Below, in pieces: positions 8,637 to 17,183 of a stretch of DNA of 58,125 nt; the first letter of the stretch is position 1; each line of letters starts with the position of its first letter. The stretch lies in the NCBI GenBank assembly GCA_050249455.1, contig JBFWQM010000006.1, forward strand, positions 1-58,125. Reading direction: 5' to 3'. The position numbers were made by a program, and so were the translations under genes. The notes beneath the pieces were generated by a model. It saw nothing but the letters and a program-made list of their open reading frames with translations, ran no database searches and was not told where the DNA came from. This stretch comes from JBFWQM01 sp050249455. Lineage in GTDB: Bacteria > Pseudomonadota > Alphaproteobacteria > MPNO01 > VGEU01.

Positions 8637-9377
8637 CTATTCCCGCCAGATCAGGATGCGGCGGACCAGAAGCCCGTAGCCGCGGTCGGCCAGGAAGCCG
8701 ACCAGCGAGATCGTCAACACGCCGGCGAACATGCCCTCGTACTCGCCCACCTCGCCCAGGGTGCCGATCAGGAAGCCGATGCCGTTGTTGGCGATGATCA
8801 GCTCGGCGCTGACCATCATGATGAAGGACAGCGCCAGCGCGACGCGGATGCCCGACAGGATCTCGGGCAGCGCCGCCGGCAGGATCACCTCGCGCAGCAC
8901 CGCGCCCTCGCGCGCGCCCAGGCTCCGCGCCGACCACAGCAGCACCTCGTCCACGCCGCGGGTCGCGTTGAACGCGCTCACCGTGATCGGCAGCAGGCAG
9001 CCGATGAAGATCAGGGTGATCTTCGAGATGTCGCCGAGGCCGAGCCACATGATGGCGAGCGGGATCAGCGCCGACTTGGGCATCGGGTAGAAGCACTGCA
9101 CGAACGGCTTCACCACCACGCGCACCGGCAAATAGCGCGCCATGAACACGCCCGCCGCCGTCCCCACCACGATCGCGAGCAGCAGCGCCGTGCCGCCGCG
9201 CATCAGCGACACGCCGGTCTGGTAGAGGAGGTCCTCGCCCAGCAGGCGGTGCAGCGCGATCACGACGTCCGACAGCCGCGGCAGCGCCGATTCCGGTACG
9301 ATGCCGGAATGGGTTATGCCCTCCCACAGCGCTGCGAGCAGCAGGACGGGCGTGTAGCGCCACAGCGTCGCGGTCAA
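8637..9377 (-). CDS. ABC transporter permease (taurine/nitrate/NMT1 type), first of the pair
   Basis: The 246-residue inner-membrane protein is of the SsuC/TauC family. The EAA loop motif SARSLGAREGAVLREVILP lies at about 150-168. It is paralogous to the next permease and follows the binding-protein gene after a 93-bp spacer that contains a strong inverted repeat. Together with 9471-10469 and 7809-8633 it makes an importer lacking only the ATPase, which must be encoded elsewhere; one candidate is 37395-38201. Confidence 0.9.
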   Translation of the reverse strand: MTATLWRYTPVLLLAALWEGITHSGIVPESALPRLSDVVIALHRLLGEDLLYQTGVSLMRGGTALLLAIVVGTAAGVFMARYLPVRVVVKPFVQCFYPMPKSALIPLAIMWLGLGDISKITLIFIGCLLPITVSAFNATRGVDEVLLWSARSLGAREGAVLREVILPAALPEILSGIRVALALSFIMMVSAELIIANNGIGFLIGTLGEVGEYEGMFAGVLTISLVGFLADRGYGLLVRRILIWRE

Positions 9378-9408
9378 CGCGTTGCCTCTCCCTGATCGAT
9401 TGTTGTGC

Positions 9409-9453
9409 GGCGCGCCGCCGCCGTTGCGGCCAGTTAACGGCCCGCGGCGCGCC
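9409..9453 (-). terminator. Intercistronic hairpin after the binding-protein gene
   Basis: GGCGCGCCGC (9409-9418) is perfectly inverted as GCGGCGCGCC (9444-9453), with partly pairing sequence between. There is no U-tract. Placed between a binding-protein gene and its permease genes, such a hairpin commonly protects the upstream transcript or attenuates downstream expression. This role is inferred. Confidence 0.35.
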
Positions 9454-9470
9454 CCGTCAAGCCGTGGCCG

Positions 9471-10469
9471 TCACTTCAGGCGCTTGGCGGCTTCCTCGGC
9501 GTAGGACATGTCGACATAGGGCTTCACGTCGAACGTCTCGGGCAGCACGTTGTACTTGTGCAGGTCGTCGATGTTACGCTGGAGCGTCGCCGCGTCGACC
9601 TTGCCGCCCATGTCGCGGGCGTAGTCGTAGTTGGTGAACACCCACTCCTCGAATTCCTTGCCGTCGATCCGGGTCGCCTTGGCGACCATCGCCACCACCT
9701 CCTTGCGGTTGGCGGGGTCGTAGATCCACTTGCGGAACCGCAGGTGGTCCTCCATGAAGTCGACCACGGCGGCGCGGTTCTTCTGCAGCCAGCCGTCGAG
9801 CGCGGCCCACACGACGGTCTGCTGCTCGCCCATCGCATCGCGCAGCGTGAAGACCTGGTCGAACTTGCCCGACTTCTCCGCGCGCATGTCGAAGGGCTGC
9901 ACCAGGAAGGCGGCGTCGACCCGCTTGGATTCCAGCGCCGGCAGCATCGCCGCGAAGTTGACCTCGACGATCTGGTAGTCCTCGCCGTCCTTGAGGCCGT
10001 TGTCGAGCATCATCTTGCGCAGCGCGGCGTCCACGCCGCTGCCGCGCGCGTTGACCGCGATGTTCTTGCCCTTGAGGTCGGCGACCTTCTTGATCTCGCC
10101 CTTCTGCACCCAGAAGCCATTGTCGCGATAGGGCTCGCGGCTCGCGATCACGTCGGCGATGACGCGGACCTCGACCTTGGCGTTGATCACGCCCAGCGCG
10201 AAGGCTTGGTAGCTGAAGCCGGTGACCTCGACCTCGCCGGCGGCCAGCGCCGTCAGCATGGGGCCGGACCCGCGCATGCGCACCGGCTCGATCACGTACG
10301 ACTTGCCGTAGTGCTTATACATGTCGGTCCGCATGTTCATGATCGGCGCGAGGTGGGTCGGGTGCGTCGACCAGCCGATGCGGATCTTGACTGGGTCCGC
10401 CGCCAGCGCCGGGCCGGCGGCCGCGGTGAGCAGCGCCGCGGCCAGCGCGAGAAATCCCGTCCGTCTCAT
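9471..10469 (-). CDS. ABC transporter substrate-binding protein (NMT1/SsuA-like)
   Basis: The start is the ATG complementary to 10467-10469, which gives a 332-residue pre-protein with a clear Sec signal peptide (MRRTGFLALAAALLTAAAG, cleavage after ALA near residue 22). AGGGAGA stands 8 bp upstream. A longer in-frame extension to 10619 exists but lacks a signal peptide. The mature protein begins DPVKIRIGWSTHPTHLAP and has the type-2 periplasmic-binding fold of the aliphatic sulfonate / NMT1 family, with KGKNIAVNARGSGVD as the domain-1 loop. It delivers a small anionic or heterocyclic compound to the two permeases downstream. Confidence 0.9.
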   Translation of the reverse strand: MRRTGFLALAAALLTAAAGPALAADPVKIRIGWSTHPTHLAPIMNMRTDMYKHYGKSYVIEPVRMRGSGPMLTALAAGEVEVTGFSYQAFALGVINAKVEVRVIADVIASREPYRDNGFWVQKGEIKKVADLKGKNIAVNARGSGVDAALRKMMLDNGLKDGEDYQIVEVNFAAMLPALESKRVDAAFLVQPFDMRAEKSGKFDQVFTLRDAMGEQQTVVWAALDGWLQKNRAAVVDFMEDHLRFRKWIYDPANRKEVVAMVAKATRIDGKEFEEWVFTNYDYARDMGGKVDAATLQRNIDDLHKYNVLPETFDVKPYVDMSYAEEAAKRLK

Positions 10470-10621
10470 AAGCGTCTCCCTGCAATGGCTTTCACCGGAC
10501 GGTTCGACGCCGCTACCGGCGTGCCGTCCCTGCGCCGGAGTGTTGCTGAAAAGCCGCTGCCTGACGAGTCGCGAAAACCCGCGATGTCCGGCGCCGCGGA
10601 AGGCGCTGGACGGGCGCAATC

Positions 10622-10656
10622 GTTATGCTATAACGGCAAGAACGTTATTATATAAC
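10622..10656 (+). promoter_or_regulatory. Tandem Zur-type operators upstream of the zinc receptor
   Basis: Two perfect palindromes of form GTTAT-N3-ATAAC are present: GTTATGCTATAAC at 10622-10634 and GTTATTATATAAC at 10644-10656. Their centres are 22 bp apart, about two helical turns, so two Zur dimers could bind one face of the DNA. The form matches the core of proteobacterial Zur boxes (GTTATAnTATAAC). They lie in an AT-rich island 26-60 bp before the GTG start of a His-rich TonB-dependent receptor. The inferred role is repression by Zn-loaded Zur and induction in zinc shortage. Confidence 0.8.
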
Positions 10657-10681
10657 AATATGCCCAAGAAGGGGGATCTCC

Positions 10682-12721
10682 GTGAAGCTGCGTCACGTCC
10701 TATTGTCGGCGGCGGCGATGCCGCTGCTCCAGCCAGCTGCGGCCGTCGCCCAGCAGGGCGGCACGGTGCTGCCCGACCTCGTGGTGACCGCCTCGCCGCT
10801 GGACCAGACCGTGGGCGAGACCGCGACGCCGGTCATCAACCTCACCGGCGATGCGCTGGTCCGGCGGCGTGCGGCGACACTGGGCGCCACGCTCGAGGGC
10901 CAGCCAGGCGTCTCGTTCGACAACTTCGGCAGCGGCGCGTCGCGGCCGGTGATCCGCGGCCAGACGGCGCCGCGGGTCAAGGTGATGTCGGACGGCTCGG
11001 ACGTCCACGACGCGTCGGCCATCTCGCCGGACCATACGGTCGTCACCGAGCCCCTGCTGCTGCGCGGCGTGGAGGTGCTGCGCGGTCCGGGCGCGCTGCT
11101 TTATGGCGGCGGCGCGATCGGCGGGGCGGTCAACCTGCTCGACAGCAAGATCCCGACCGCGATACCGGAACGCGGCGCATCCGGCGAAGCCGAGTTCCGC
11201 TACGGCACGGCCGACGACGAGCGCGCCTTCGTCGGCGGCGTGACGGTAGGGATGCGCAACTTCGCGCTCCGCGTGGAGGGCGTGCATCGCGGCACCGACG
11301 ACTACCGGGTGCCCGACGAATTCGGCGAGCGCCATGTCGCCGGTTCCTACAACGACACCTCCACCGTCAGCGTCGGCGGCTCGTGGGTGGGCAGCGACGG
11401 CTATCTCGGGGCCGCCTGGACGCGCCAGCGCAACCAGTACGGCCTGCCCGGCCACAACCACAGCTACGAGGACTGCCACCCGCACGGGCTCACCCTGCAC
11501 TGCGGCAGCCACGAGGACGAGGACGAGCACGCGGAGGAGGAGGGCCACGATCACGAGGCGGCGGCGGGCATCCCCTTCATCAAGCTCAGGAGCGAACGCT
11601 TCGACGTGCGGGGCGAGTACCGCAACCCGATGCCGTGGATCGAACGCGCGCGGCTGCGCATGTCCTACACCGACTACGCGCACGACGAGATCGAGGGGGA
11701 CGCGGTCGCGACGACGTTCCTGAACAAGGCCTACGACATCCGCACCGAGCTGAAGCACCAGCCGATCGCCGGGTTCAGCGGCGTGTTCGGCATGCAGTAC
11801 GGCCACAGCAGGTTCAGCGCGCTCGGCGAGGAGGCCTTCCTGCCGGAAAGCCGGACGCGCAATTTCGGCATCTTCGCGATGGAGACGATGCGCCTGGGCC
11901 CGGTCCGGTTCGAGCTCGCGGCGCGCCAGGACTGGCAGAAGATCGACGTCGACGTGGCCGACGATCCGTCGCACGCGCCGTTCTCGGTCTCCGGCGCCGC
12001 GATCTGGGAGATCGACCCGTCCTATTCCGTCGCCCTGACCCTGGCGCGCACGCAGCGTGCGCCCAACAACCAGGAACTGTTCGCCGACGGCATCCACCTC
12101 GCCACCAACACGTTCGAGCTCGGCAATGCCGACCTCGCCAAGGAGACTACGCTGTCGGTGGACCTGACCTTCCGCAAGCGCAAGGGCGACACGACCTTCT
12201 CGGTCGGCGTCTATTACCAGGACTACGACGACTACATCTTCGCCGAGACGCTCGACCAGTTCGAGGCATTCAGGCTCATCCGCTACACCGCGGCGGACGC
12301 GACCTTCACCGGTGTCGACGGCGAGGTGCGCTACGAGTTCGCGCCGGGCTTCGGGGCGGCGGTGTTCGGCGACTACGTGCGCGCCAAGCTGAAGGACGAC
12401 GGCGGCAACGTGCCGCGCATCCCGGCCGGGCGCCTCGGCACGCGACTGGACGGGCAATGGGGCGCGTTCTCGGGCGACATCGAGTACTACCACGTCTTCG
12501 AGCAGTCCAAGATCGCCGGCTTCGAGAGCGTGACCGGCGGCTACGAGATGGTGAACCTGACCGCGGCCTACGAGCTGCCGGTCGAAGCCGCGCGCACGGA
12601 GGTCTATCTGCGCGCCACCAACCTGGCCAACGAGCTCGCGTTCAACCACGCCTCGTTCATCAAGGACGCCTCGCCGCTGCGCGGCCGCAGCTTCCTCATC
12701 GGGCTGCGCGCCGCGTTCTGA
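10682..12721 (+). CDS. znuD: TonB-dependent outer-membrane receptor, ZnuD-type zinc receptor
   Basis: The 679-residue receptor starts at GTG (10682) behind AGAAGGGGGATC. It has a signal peptide ending near AVAQQ (about residue 24), a TonB-box-like DLVVTA, a plug domain (about 45-150) with VLRGPGALLYGGGAIGG, and a beta-barrel ending in Phe (LIGLRAAF). Residues 258-292 form an extracellular-type loop with nine His (258, 260, 266, 268, 273, 277, 283, 289, 291), two Cys (265, 274) and many Asp/Glu, like the metal-capturing loop of Neisseria ZnuD. With the two Zur-type boxes upstream, zinc uptake is the best call. The 3' 80 bp of the gene are duplicated after the scaffold gap, as an assembly effect. 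Confidence 0.85.
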   Translation: MKLRHVLLSAAAMPLLQPAAAVAQQGGTVLPDLVVTASPLDQTVGETATPVINLTGDALVRRRAATLGATLEGQPGVSFDNFGSGASRPVIRGQTAPRVKVMSDGSDVHDASAISPDHTVVTEPLLLRGVEVLRGPGALLYGGGAIGGAVNLLDSKIPTAIPERGASGEAEFRYGTADDERAFVGGVTVGMRNFALRVEGVHRGTDDYRVPDEFGERHVAGSYNDTSTVSVGGSWVGSDGYLGAAWTRQRNQYGLPGHNHSYEDCHPHGLTLHCGSHEDEDEHAEEEGHDHEAAAGIPFIKLRSERFDVRGEYRNPMPWIERARLRMSYTDYAHDEIEGDAVATTFLNKAYDIRTELKHQPIAGFSGVFGMQYGHSRFSALGEEAFLPESRTRNFGIFAMETMRLGPVRFELAARQDWQKIDVDVADDPSHAPFSVSGAAIWEIDPSYSVALTLARTQRAPNNQELFADGIHLATNTFELGNADLAKETTLSVDLTFRKRKGDTTFSVGVYYQDYDDYIFAETLDQFEAFRLIRYTAADATFTGVDGEVRYEFAPGFGAAVFGDYVRAKLKDDGGNVPRIPAGRLGTRLDGQWGAFSGDIEYYHVFEQSKIAGFESVTGGYEMVNLTAAYELPVEAARTEVYLRATNLANELAFNHASFIKDASPLRGRSFLIGLRAAF

Positions 12722-12995
12722 TGCCGCCGTCGCCCGCCGCGACAGGTCGCGCGGCGATCACGTAGCCGNNNNNNNNNNNNNNNNNNNNNNNNNNNNNNNN
12801 NNNNNNNNNNNNNNNNNNNNNNNNNNNNNNNNNNNNNNNNNNNNNNNNNNNNNNNNNNNNNNNNNNNNTCAACCACGCCTCGTTCATCAAGGACGCCTCG
12901 CCGCTGCGCGGCCGCAGCTTCCTCATCGGGCTGCGCGCCGCGTTCTGATGCCGCCGTCGCCCGCCGCGACAGGTCGCGCGGCGATCACGTAGCCG
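12642..12995. repeat. Exact 127-bp duplication flanking the scaffold gap
   Basis: Bases 12642-12768 are repeated exactly at 12869-12995, an offset of 227 bp, i.e. 127 plus the 100 N. The repeated segment covers the last 80 bp of the zinc-receptor gene, its stop codon and the first 42-bp repeat unit. A 127-bp overlap equals a common maximum de Bruijn k-mer, so this is most simply two contigs that share a k-mer end, scaffolded with N instead of merged. It should not be read as a real gene-end duplication. Confidence 0.85.
12769..12868. other. Scaffold gap of 100 N
   Basis: One hundred unknown bases, the customary fixed size for a gap of unknown length. Because the flanks overlap by 127 bp, the true missing sequence may be nil, or may be additional copies of the 42-bp tandem repeat. 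Confidence 0.95.
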
Positions 12996-13034
12996 CCGTC
13001 GCCCGCCGCGACAGGTCGCGCGGCGATCACGTAG
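12951..13034. repeat. 42-bp tandem repeat, two copies (one more copy left of the gap)
   Basis: Unit 1 (12951-12992) and unit 2 (12993-13034) are identical. Another copy sits at 12724-12765. Each unit contains the palindrome CGCGAC-AG-GTCGCG and ends GATCACGTAG. The repeat follows the zinc-receptor stop codon directly and probably caused the assembly break. The true copy number is unknown. It has no U-tract, so terminator function is doubtful. Confidence 0.85.
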
Positions 13035-13254
13035 CCGTATCGGTGACGGATGCCGCCCTCCGCCTGCACGAGCGCGAGGGCGGCGCGCCTCGGGCATTCG
13101 TCAATAGACGTTATAATATTGCATAGCGGGGGCTTCCCTTGGCCGGCCGCGCTGGCGTGCAGAACCATCATGCCGCGCACCGCAACTGGAAACATCGGCG
13201 ATTACCAAAGGCTAAGCGGTTCGTGGTAACCCTGCCGCACCAGCAAGGCAGCCG
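13035..13254. other. Intergenic region before the hybrid kinase, with an AT-rich patch
   Basis: There is no convincing gene. An AT-rich patch at 13102-13126 holds a perfect TATAAT (13112-13117) and the sequence GTTAT-AAT-ATTGC (13110-13122), which is half a Zur-type box. It could be the promoter of the downstream kinase, or a degenerate metal-regulated site. No good -35 was found at 17 bp. Confidence 0.3.
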
Positions 13255-15792
13255 ATGAGGGTTCGTTCTCCAGTGGCCTTTCCGCCCGCCCGCCCGCACC
13301 GTAATGGCCGCCACCTGCCGAAGGTGGCGACGGCGGCGTATGCGCTGGCCGGCACGCTGTGGATCCTGCTTTCCGACCTGGCGCTCGAGCGGCTGGTGCC
13401 GGCCGACGCCCGCAGCCTGACCGACGCGCAGACCCTCAAGGGCTGGCTGTTCGTCGCCGTCACCGCGGCGTCGCTGTACCTGCTGATGAGCCACCTCGGC
13501 CGGCGCCTGCAGCGGGCGAGTGAGGAGGCCGGGCACTACCGCGACAGCCTCGCCGACTTCGCCGAGTCCGCTTCGGACTGGTTCTGGGAGACGGGGCCGG
13601 ATCTGCGGCTCCGCTTCGTGTCGGACCGGCTGCGCGAGCTGGGGGGCGGCGATCCGGTCGATTTTCTCGGCAAGGCGCCGGCCGACCTGTTCGCTGCGGA
13701 GGAGGACCCGGGTGTCCTGGCGCGGCATCTCGACGACCTGGCTGCCCGGCGTCCGTTTCGCGATTTCGTCTTCCGACGGCGCACCAGCGACGGCAGCCGG
13801 CGCTACGCGCGGATCAGCGGGCGGCCGCTGTTCGGCCCCGGCGGCGCGTTCCTCGGCTACCGCGGCGTCGGATGCGACGTCACGGCGGAGGTCGAGACGC
13901 GGCGGCTGCGCGACAGGCTGGCCGCCGTGGTCGAAGCGACGTCGGACTTCGTCGGCACCGCCGACGTTGACGGCCGCGTTCTCTACATCAACGGCGCCGG
14001 CCGCGCCATGCTGGGCATCGGGCCGGACACCGACATCGGGGGGCTGCGGATCGGCGACAGCCTGACGCAGGAGTCGAAGCGGCTGGTCCGCGAGGTCGCG
14101 CTGCCGGCGACCGTGCGCAACGGCATGTGGACCGGCGAGACGACGTTCGTCGCGCGCGACGGCCGCGAGGTGCCGGTCTGGCAGGTCATGCTGGCGCACC
14201 GCGAGCCGACCGGCCACGTCGCCTACGTGTCGTCGATCGCGCGCGACCTGACCGAACGGCGGATCGCCGAGGCGGCGCTGCGCGAGAGCGAGAGGCGCTA
14301 CCGGGCGATTTTCGAATCCAGCGCCGACGGCGTGATGATCTTCGATTCCGAGGGCCGTCTGATCGAGGCCAACCCGGCGGCGTGCGCGATGCACGGCTAC
14401 GCGCGTGCCGAGATGGTCGGCCAGCACGGTGCGCGCTTCCTCGACCCCGCCGCGCAGGCGCAGTTCCCGGAGCATCTCAAGTCGGTCGCGCTGGGACGCG
14501 AATTCCAGGCGGCCAGCACGCACCTGCGGCGCGACGGCACGTCCTTCCCCGTGGACGTGCACGGCGCCGGCTTCCTGTATGCGGGCCGCCTGCATGGCCT
14601 GGTGATGGTGCGCGATGCCACCGAACGCCGCAGCGCCGAGGAGCGCCTGCGCCGGTCGCAGAAGCTGGAGGCGATCGGCGGCCTGACCGGCGGGCTGGCG
14701 CACGACTTCAACAACTTCCTCGTCGTCATCCTGGGCCACGCCGACCTCCTGGCGGAGCGGCTGGGCGATTCCGATCCGAAGGCGAAGCAGTACATCGAGA
14801 GCATCAGCCGCGCCGGCGAGCGCGCGGCCGACCTCACCCGGCGGCTCCTGGCCGTGGCGCGCCAGCAGCCGCTCAATCCCGAGCAAGTCGACCTCGGTGC
14901 GTTCATCGCCGAGATCGAGCCGCTGCTGCGGCGGACGCTCGGCGAGCACATCGAGATCCGGACCGCCGCGGCGCCGGGCCTGTGGCGGGTCTTCGCCGAC
15001 CGCTCCGAGCTCGAGACGAGCATCCTCAATCTTGCGATCAACGCCCGCGACGCGATGCCGGGCGGCGGCCGGCTGACGATCGAGGCCGGACCGGCCACGG
15101 TCGGCGCCGGCGACAGCCCGCCGCACGCCGACCTGACGCCGGGCGACTACGCGGTCCTGGCGGTTTCCGACACCGGCACCGGCATGCCGCGCGACGTGCT
15201 CGACCGCGTGTTCGAGCCCTTCTTCACGACCAAGGCGGCGGGCCGCGGCACCGGCCTGGGCCTCAGCATGGTGTTCGGCTTCGCGCGCCAGTCCGGCGGC
15301 ACGGTCACCGTCTACAGCGAGCCGGGCGCCGGCACGACCTTCCGCCTCTATTTGCCGCGCCACCGCGGCGCCGAGGAGGCGCCTGCCCCCCGTCCGGCCG
15401 CCGAGGAGCTGCCGCGCGGCACCGCGACGATCCTGGTCGTCGAGGACGAGCCACTGGTGCGCGAGTTCGTGGCCGACCAGCTGCGCCGGCTCGGCTACGT
15501 CATCGTCGAGGCCGAGAACGCGGCCGCGGCGCTGGCCGCGCTCGACCGGGTGGGCCAGGTCGACTTGATGCTGACCGACGTCATCATGCCGGGCCTCAAC
15601 GGCCCGCAGCTCGCGGCCGAGGCGCGCCGCCGCCGGCCCGGCCTGCGCGTGCTCTACACCACGGGCTACGCCGAGCAGGCGACGCTTCATGTCGCGGCGA
15701 TGGACGGCGACGCGCCCATCCTGTCCAAGCCCTACCGCCGCGAGCTGCTGGCCCAGACCGTCCACCGCGCCCTCGACGATCCCCCCGCCTGA
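13255..15792 (+). CDS. Membrane hybrid sensor histidine kinase (PAS-PAS-PAS-HisKA-HATPase-REC)
   Basis: The 845-residue protein has two N-terminal membrane segments (about 24-43 and 62-80), with a short periplasmic stretch between. Three PAS domains follow (about 100-220, 225-345, 345-465). The phospho-accepting H483 is in GGLAHDFNNFL, the ATPase has NLAINARDAMPGGG and GTGLGLSMVFGF, and the C-terminal receiver has D775 in MLTDVIMPG. The LAHDFNN H-box is common in alphaproteobacterial hybrid kinases. The signal is unknown; the periplasmic part is too short to bind much, so cytoplasmic PAS sensing of redox or a ligand is likely. No cognate regulator is adjacent. Confidence 0.9.
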   Translation: MRVRSPVAFPPARPHRNGRHLPKVATAAYALAGTLWILLSDLALERLVPADARSLTDAQTLKGWLFVAVTAASLYLLMSHLGRRLQRASEEAGHYRDSLADFAESASDWFWETGPDLRLRFVSDRLRELGGGDPVDFLGKAPADLFAAEEDPGVLARHLDDLAARRPFRDFVFRRRTSDGSRRYARISGRPLFGPGGAFLGYRGVGCDVTAEVETRRLRDRLAAVVEATSDFVGTADVDGRVLYINGAGRAMLGIGPDTDIGGLRIGDSLTQESKRLVREVALPATVRNGMWTGETTFVARDGREVPVWQVMLAHREPTGHVAYVSSIARDLTERRIAEAALRESERRYRAIFESSADGVMIFDSEGRLIEANPAACAMHGYARAEMVGQHGARFLDPAAQAQFPEHLKSVALGREFQAASTHLRRDGTSFPVDVHGAGFLYAGRLHGLVMVRDATERRSAEERLRRSQKLEAIGGLTGGLAHDFNNFLVVILGHADLLAERLGDSDPKAKQYIESISRAGERAADLTRRLLAVARQQPLNPEQVDLGAFIAEIEPLLRRTLGEHIEIRTAAAPGLWRVFADRSELETSILNLAINARDAMPGGGRLTIEAGPATVGAGDSPPHADLTPGDYAVLAVSDTGTGMPRDVLDRVFEPFFTTKAAGRGTGLGLSMVFGFARQSGGTVTVYSEPGAGTTFRLYLPRHRGAEEAPAPRPAAEELPRGTATILVVEDEPLVREFVADQLRRLGYVIVEAENAAAALAALDRVGQVDLMLTDVIMPGLNGPQLAAEARRRRPGLRVLYTTGYAEQATLHVAAMDGDAPILSKPYRRELLAQTVHRALDDPPA

Positions 15793-15865
15793 CGCCGGCG
15801 CGGCGGTTGCGCGGGGCGGCCCGGCGCGTCAGCATCGCCGCGGGCAACAAACGACGGAGGCGACG

Positions 15866-17101
15866 ATGGCGGGCGACGTCAACATGCGCATGAAGCGCTG
15901 GCACGAGCAGCGCTGGCTGCTCGACACGGTCATCAGGACCGTCGGCGTCGAATGGGACCAGCCGCGGCTGGCCTACATGGCCGCGCCGGCGGGCGGCGAG
16001 GCCGCGATCGACTTCCGCCTGGTCGGCGAGCGCATCCGCAAGGCCGCCGACATCGACCGCGAGTTCGCGCGCGCCGCCGTGCGCCGCGAGCAGCGGGCCG
16101 AAGCCTACGAGAAGGAGGGCCGCACGGTCGCCGCACGCGAAAGCTGGCTGATTGCGTCGCTGCTGTGGGCGTCGGCGCGCTGGCCGATCTTCGAGGTGAC
16201 CGACAAGCTCCTGCACTACGAGGAGCGGATGAACGCCTGCTACCTCGCCTTCGCGCGCCATGCGCCGCACCCGGTCGAGCGGGTCGACATCCCGTTCGCC
16301 GGCAAGGCGCTGCCCGGCTACCTCCATCTGCCGCACAAGCCGGCGGCGGGGGAACGCTTCCCGTGCGTGGTCAGCATCCCCGGCATGGACAGCTCCAAGG
16401 AGAACGGAGTCGCGATGTACGGCGACCCGCTCCTGCAGCGCGGCATCGCGGTGCTGGCGGTGGACGGGCCGGGGCAGGGCGAGTGCTGCTCAATCCCGAT
16501 CCACGTCACCGCGAACAACCACGGCGATGCATGGATCGCGACCGTGGACTGGCTGGCCGGCCGGCCGGAGATCGACAGCGGCCGGATCGCCTTCAAGGGC
16601 ACCAGCTTCGGCTCGTTCTTCGGCACCCAGGCGGCGGCCGCATTGGGCGAGCGGATCCGGGGCTGCGCGGTCTCGGCGGTGTGCCAGGAACCCGGCGCCA
16701 ACACGATCTTCAACATGGCCTCGCCGTCGTTCAAGCTGCGCTTCATGTTCATGGCGGACTACGAGGACGAGGCCGAATTCGACCGCTTCGCCGCCACGCT
16801 GGACCTCCGCCCGGCCGCGCGCGACATCCGCTGCCCCTATCTCGTGGTCGCCGGCGAGGACGACCAGCTGTCGCCGATCGAGCACACCTATGCCCTGTTC
16901 GACATGCTGGCCTGCCCGAAATCGTTAGTCGTCTACGAAGGCGCCAACCATTCGATCAGCGAGGGCATGGCTGCCCGGCTGGGGGAGAGCCGCAACACCC
17001 TGATTGCCGACTGGCTGAAGGACCGGCTGGACGGCAAGCCGATGCGCCAGGAGCGGGTGTTCGTCGATTCCACCGGCCGGGCGAGCGCGAAACCGGTTTG
17101 A
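15866..17101 (+). CDS. Alpha/beta hydrolase (FrsA / pseudooxynicotine-hydrolase-like)
   Basis: The chosen ATG at 15866 follows ACGGAGG and gives 411 residues (MAGDVNMRMKRWHEQRW). An N-terminal helical cap (about 1-130) precedes the alpha/beta core with the nucleophile S247 in KGTSFGSFFG, an acid in AGEDDQLSP and a His in GANHSISEG. This helical-cap architecture is seen in 2,6-dihydroxypseudooxynicotine hydrolase and other C-C bond hydrolases, and in DUF1100/FrsA esterases. It lies 73 bp after the kinase and 82 bp before a GMC oxidoreductase, on the same strand, so all three may be co-transcribed. The substrate is unknown. Confidence 0.85.
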   Translation: MAGDVNMRMKRWHEQRWLLDTVIRTVGVEWDQPRLAYMAAPAGGEAAIDFRLVGERIRKAADIDREFARAAVRREQRAEAYEKEGRTVAARESWLIASLLWASARWPIFEVTDKLLHYEERMNACYLAFARHAPHPVERVDIPFAGKALPGYLHLPHKPAAGERFPCVVSIPGMDSSKENGVAMYGDPLLQRGIAVLAVDGPGQGECCSIPIHVTANNHGDAWIATVDWLAGRPEIDSGRIAFKGTSFGSFFGTQAAAALGERIRGCAVSAVCQEPGANTIFNMASPSFKLRFMFMADYEDEAEFDRFAATLDLRPAARDIRCPYLVVAGEDDQLSPIEHTYALFDMLACPKSLVVYEGANHSISEGMAARLGESRNTLIADWLKDRLDGKPMRQERVFVDSTGRASAKPV

Positions 17102-17183
17102 ACCGGGGCGCGGCCTTGCCCCTGCCGCCGATTTGGGGCACACACAGACGACAGGGGATCCAGCGAAGACAAACGAGGGCGCA

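Noticed and set aside
12869..12948. Apparent second, truncated TonB-receptor gene after the gap
   Set aside because: It is part of an exact 127-bp overlap with the sequence before the gap, so it is an assembly duplicate and not a pseudogene.
12951..13034. Possible CRISPR array
   Set aside because: Units are directly adjacent with no spacers and there are no cas genes, so it is a plain tandem repeat.
12923..13195. 90-codon minus-strand frame with a repeated GYVIAARPVAAGDG
   Set aside because: The repeat is simply the 42-bp DNA repeat read in frame. There is no ribosome-binding site or family match, and it depends on the uncertain sequence near the gap.
13168..15765. Open frame of 865 codons antisense to the hybrid kinase
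   Set aside because: It has no domain or motif, and the plus-strand frame contains the full PAS, kinase and receiver motifs.
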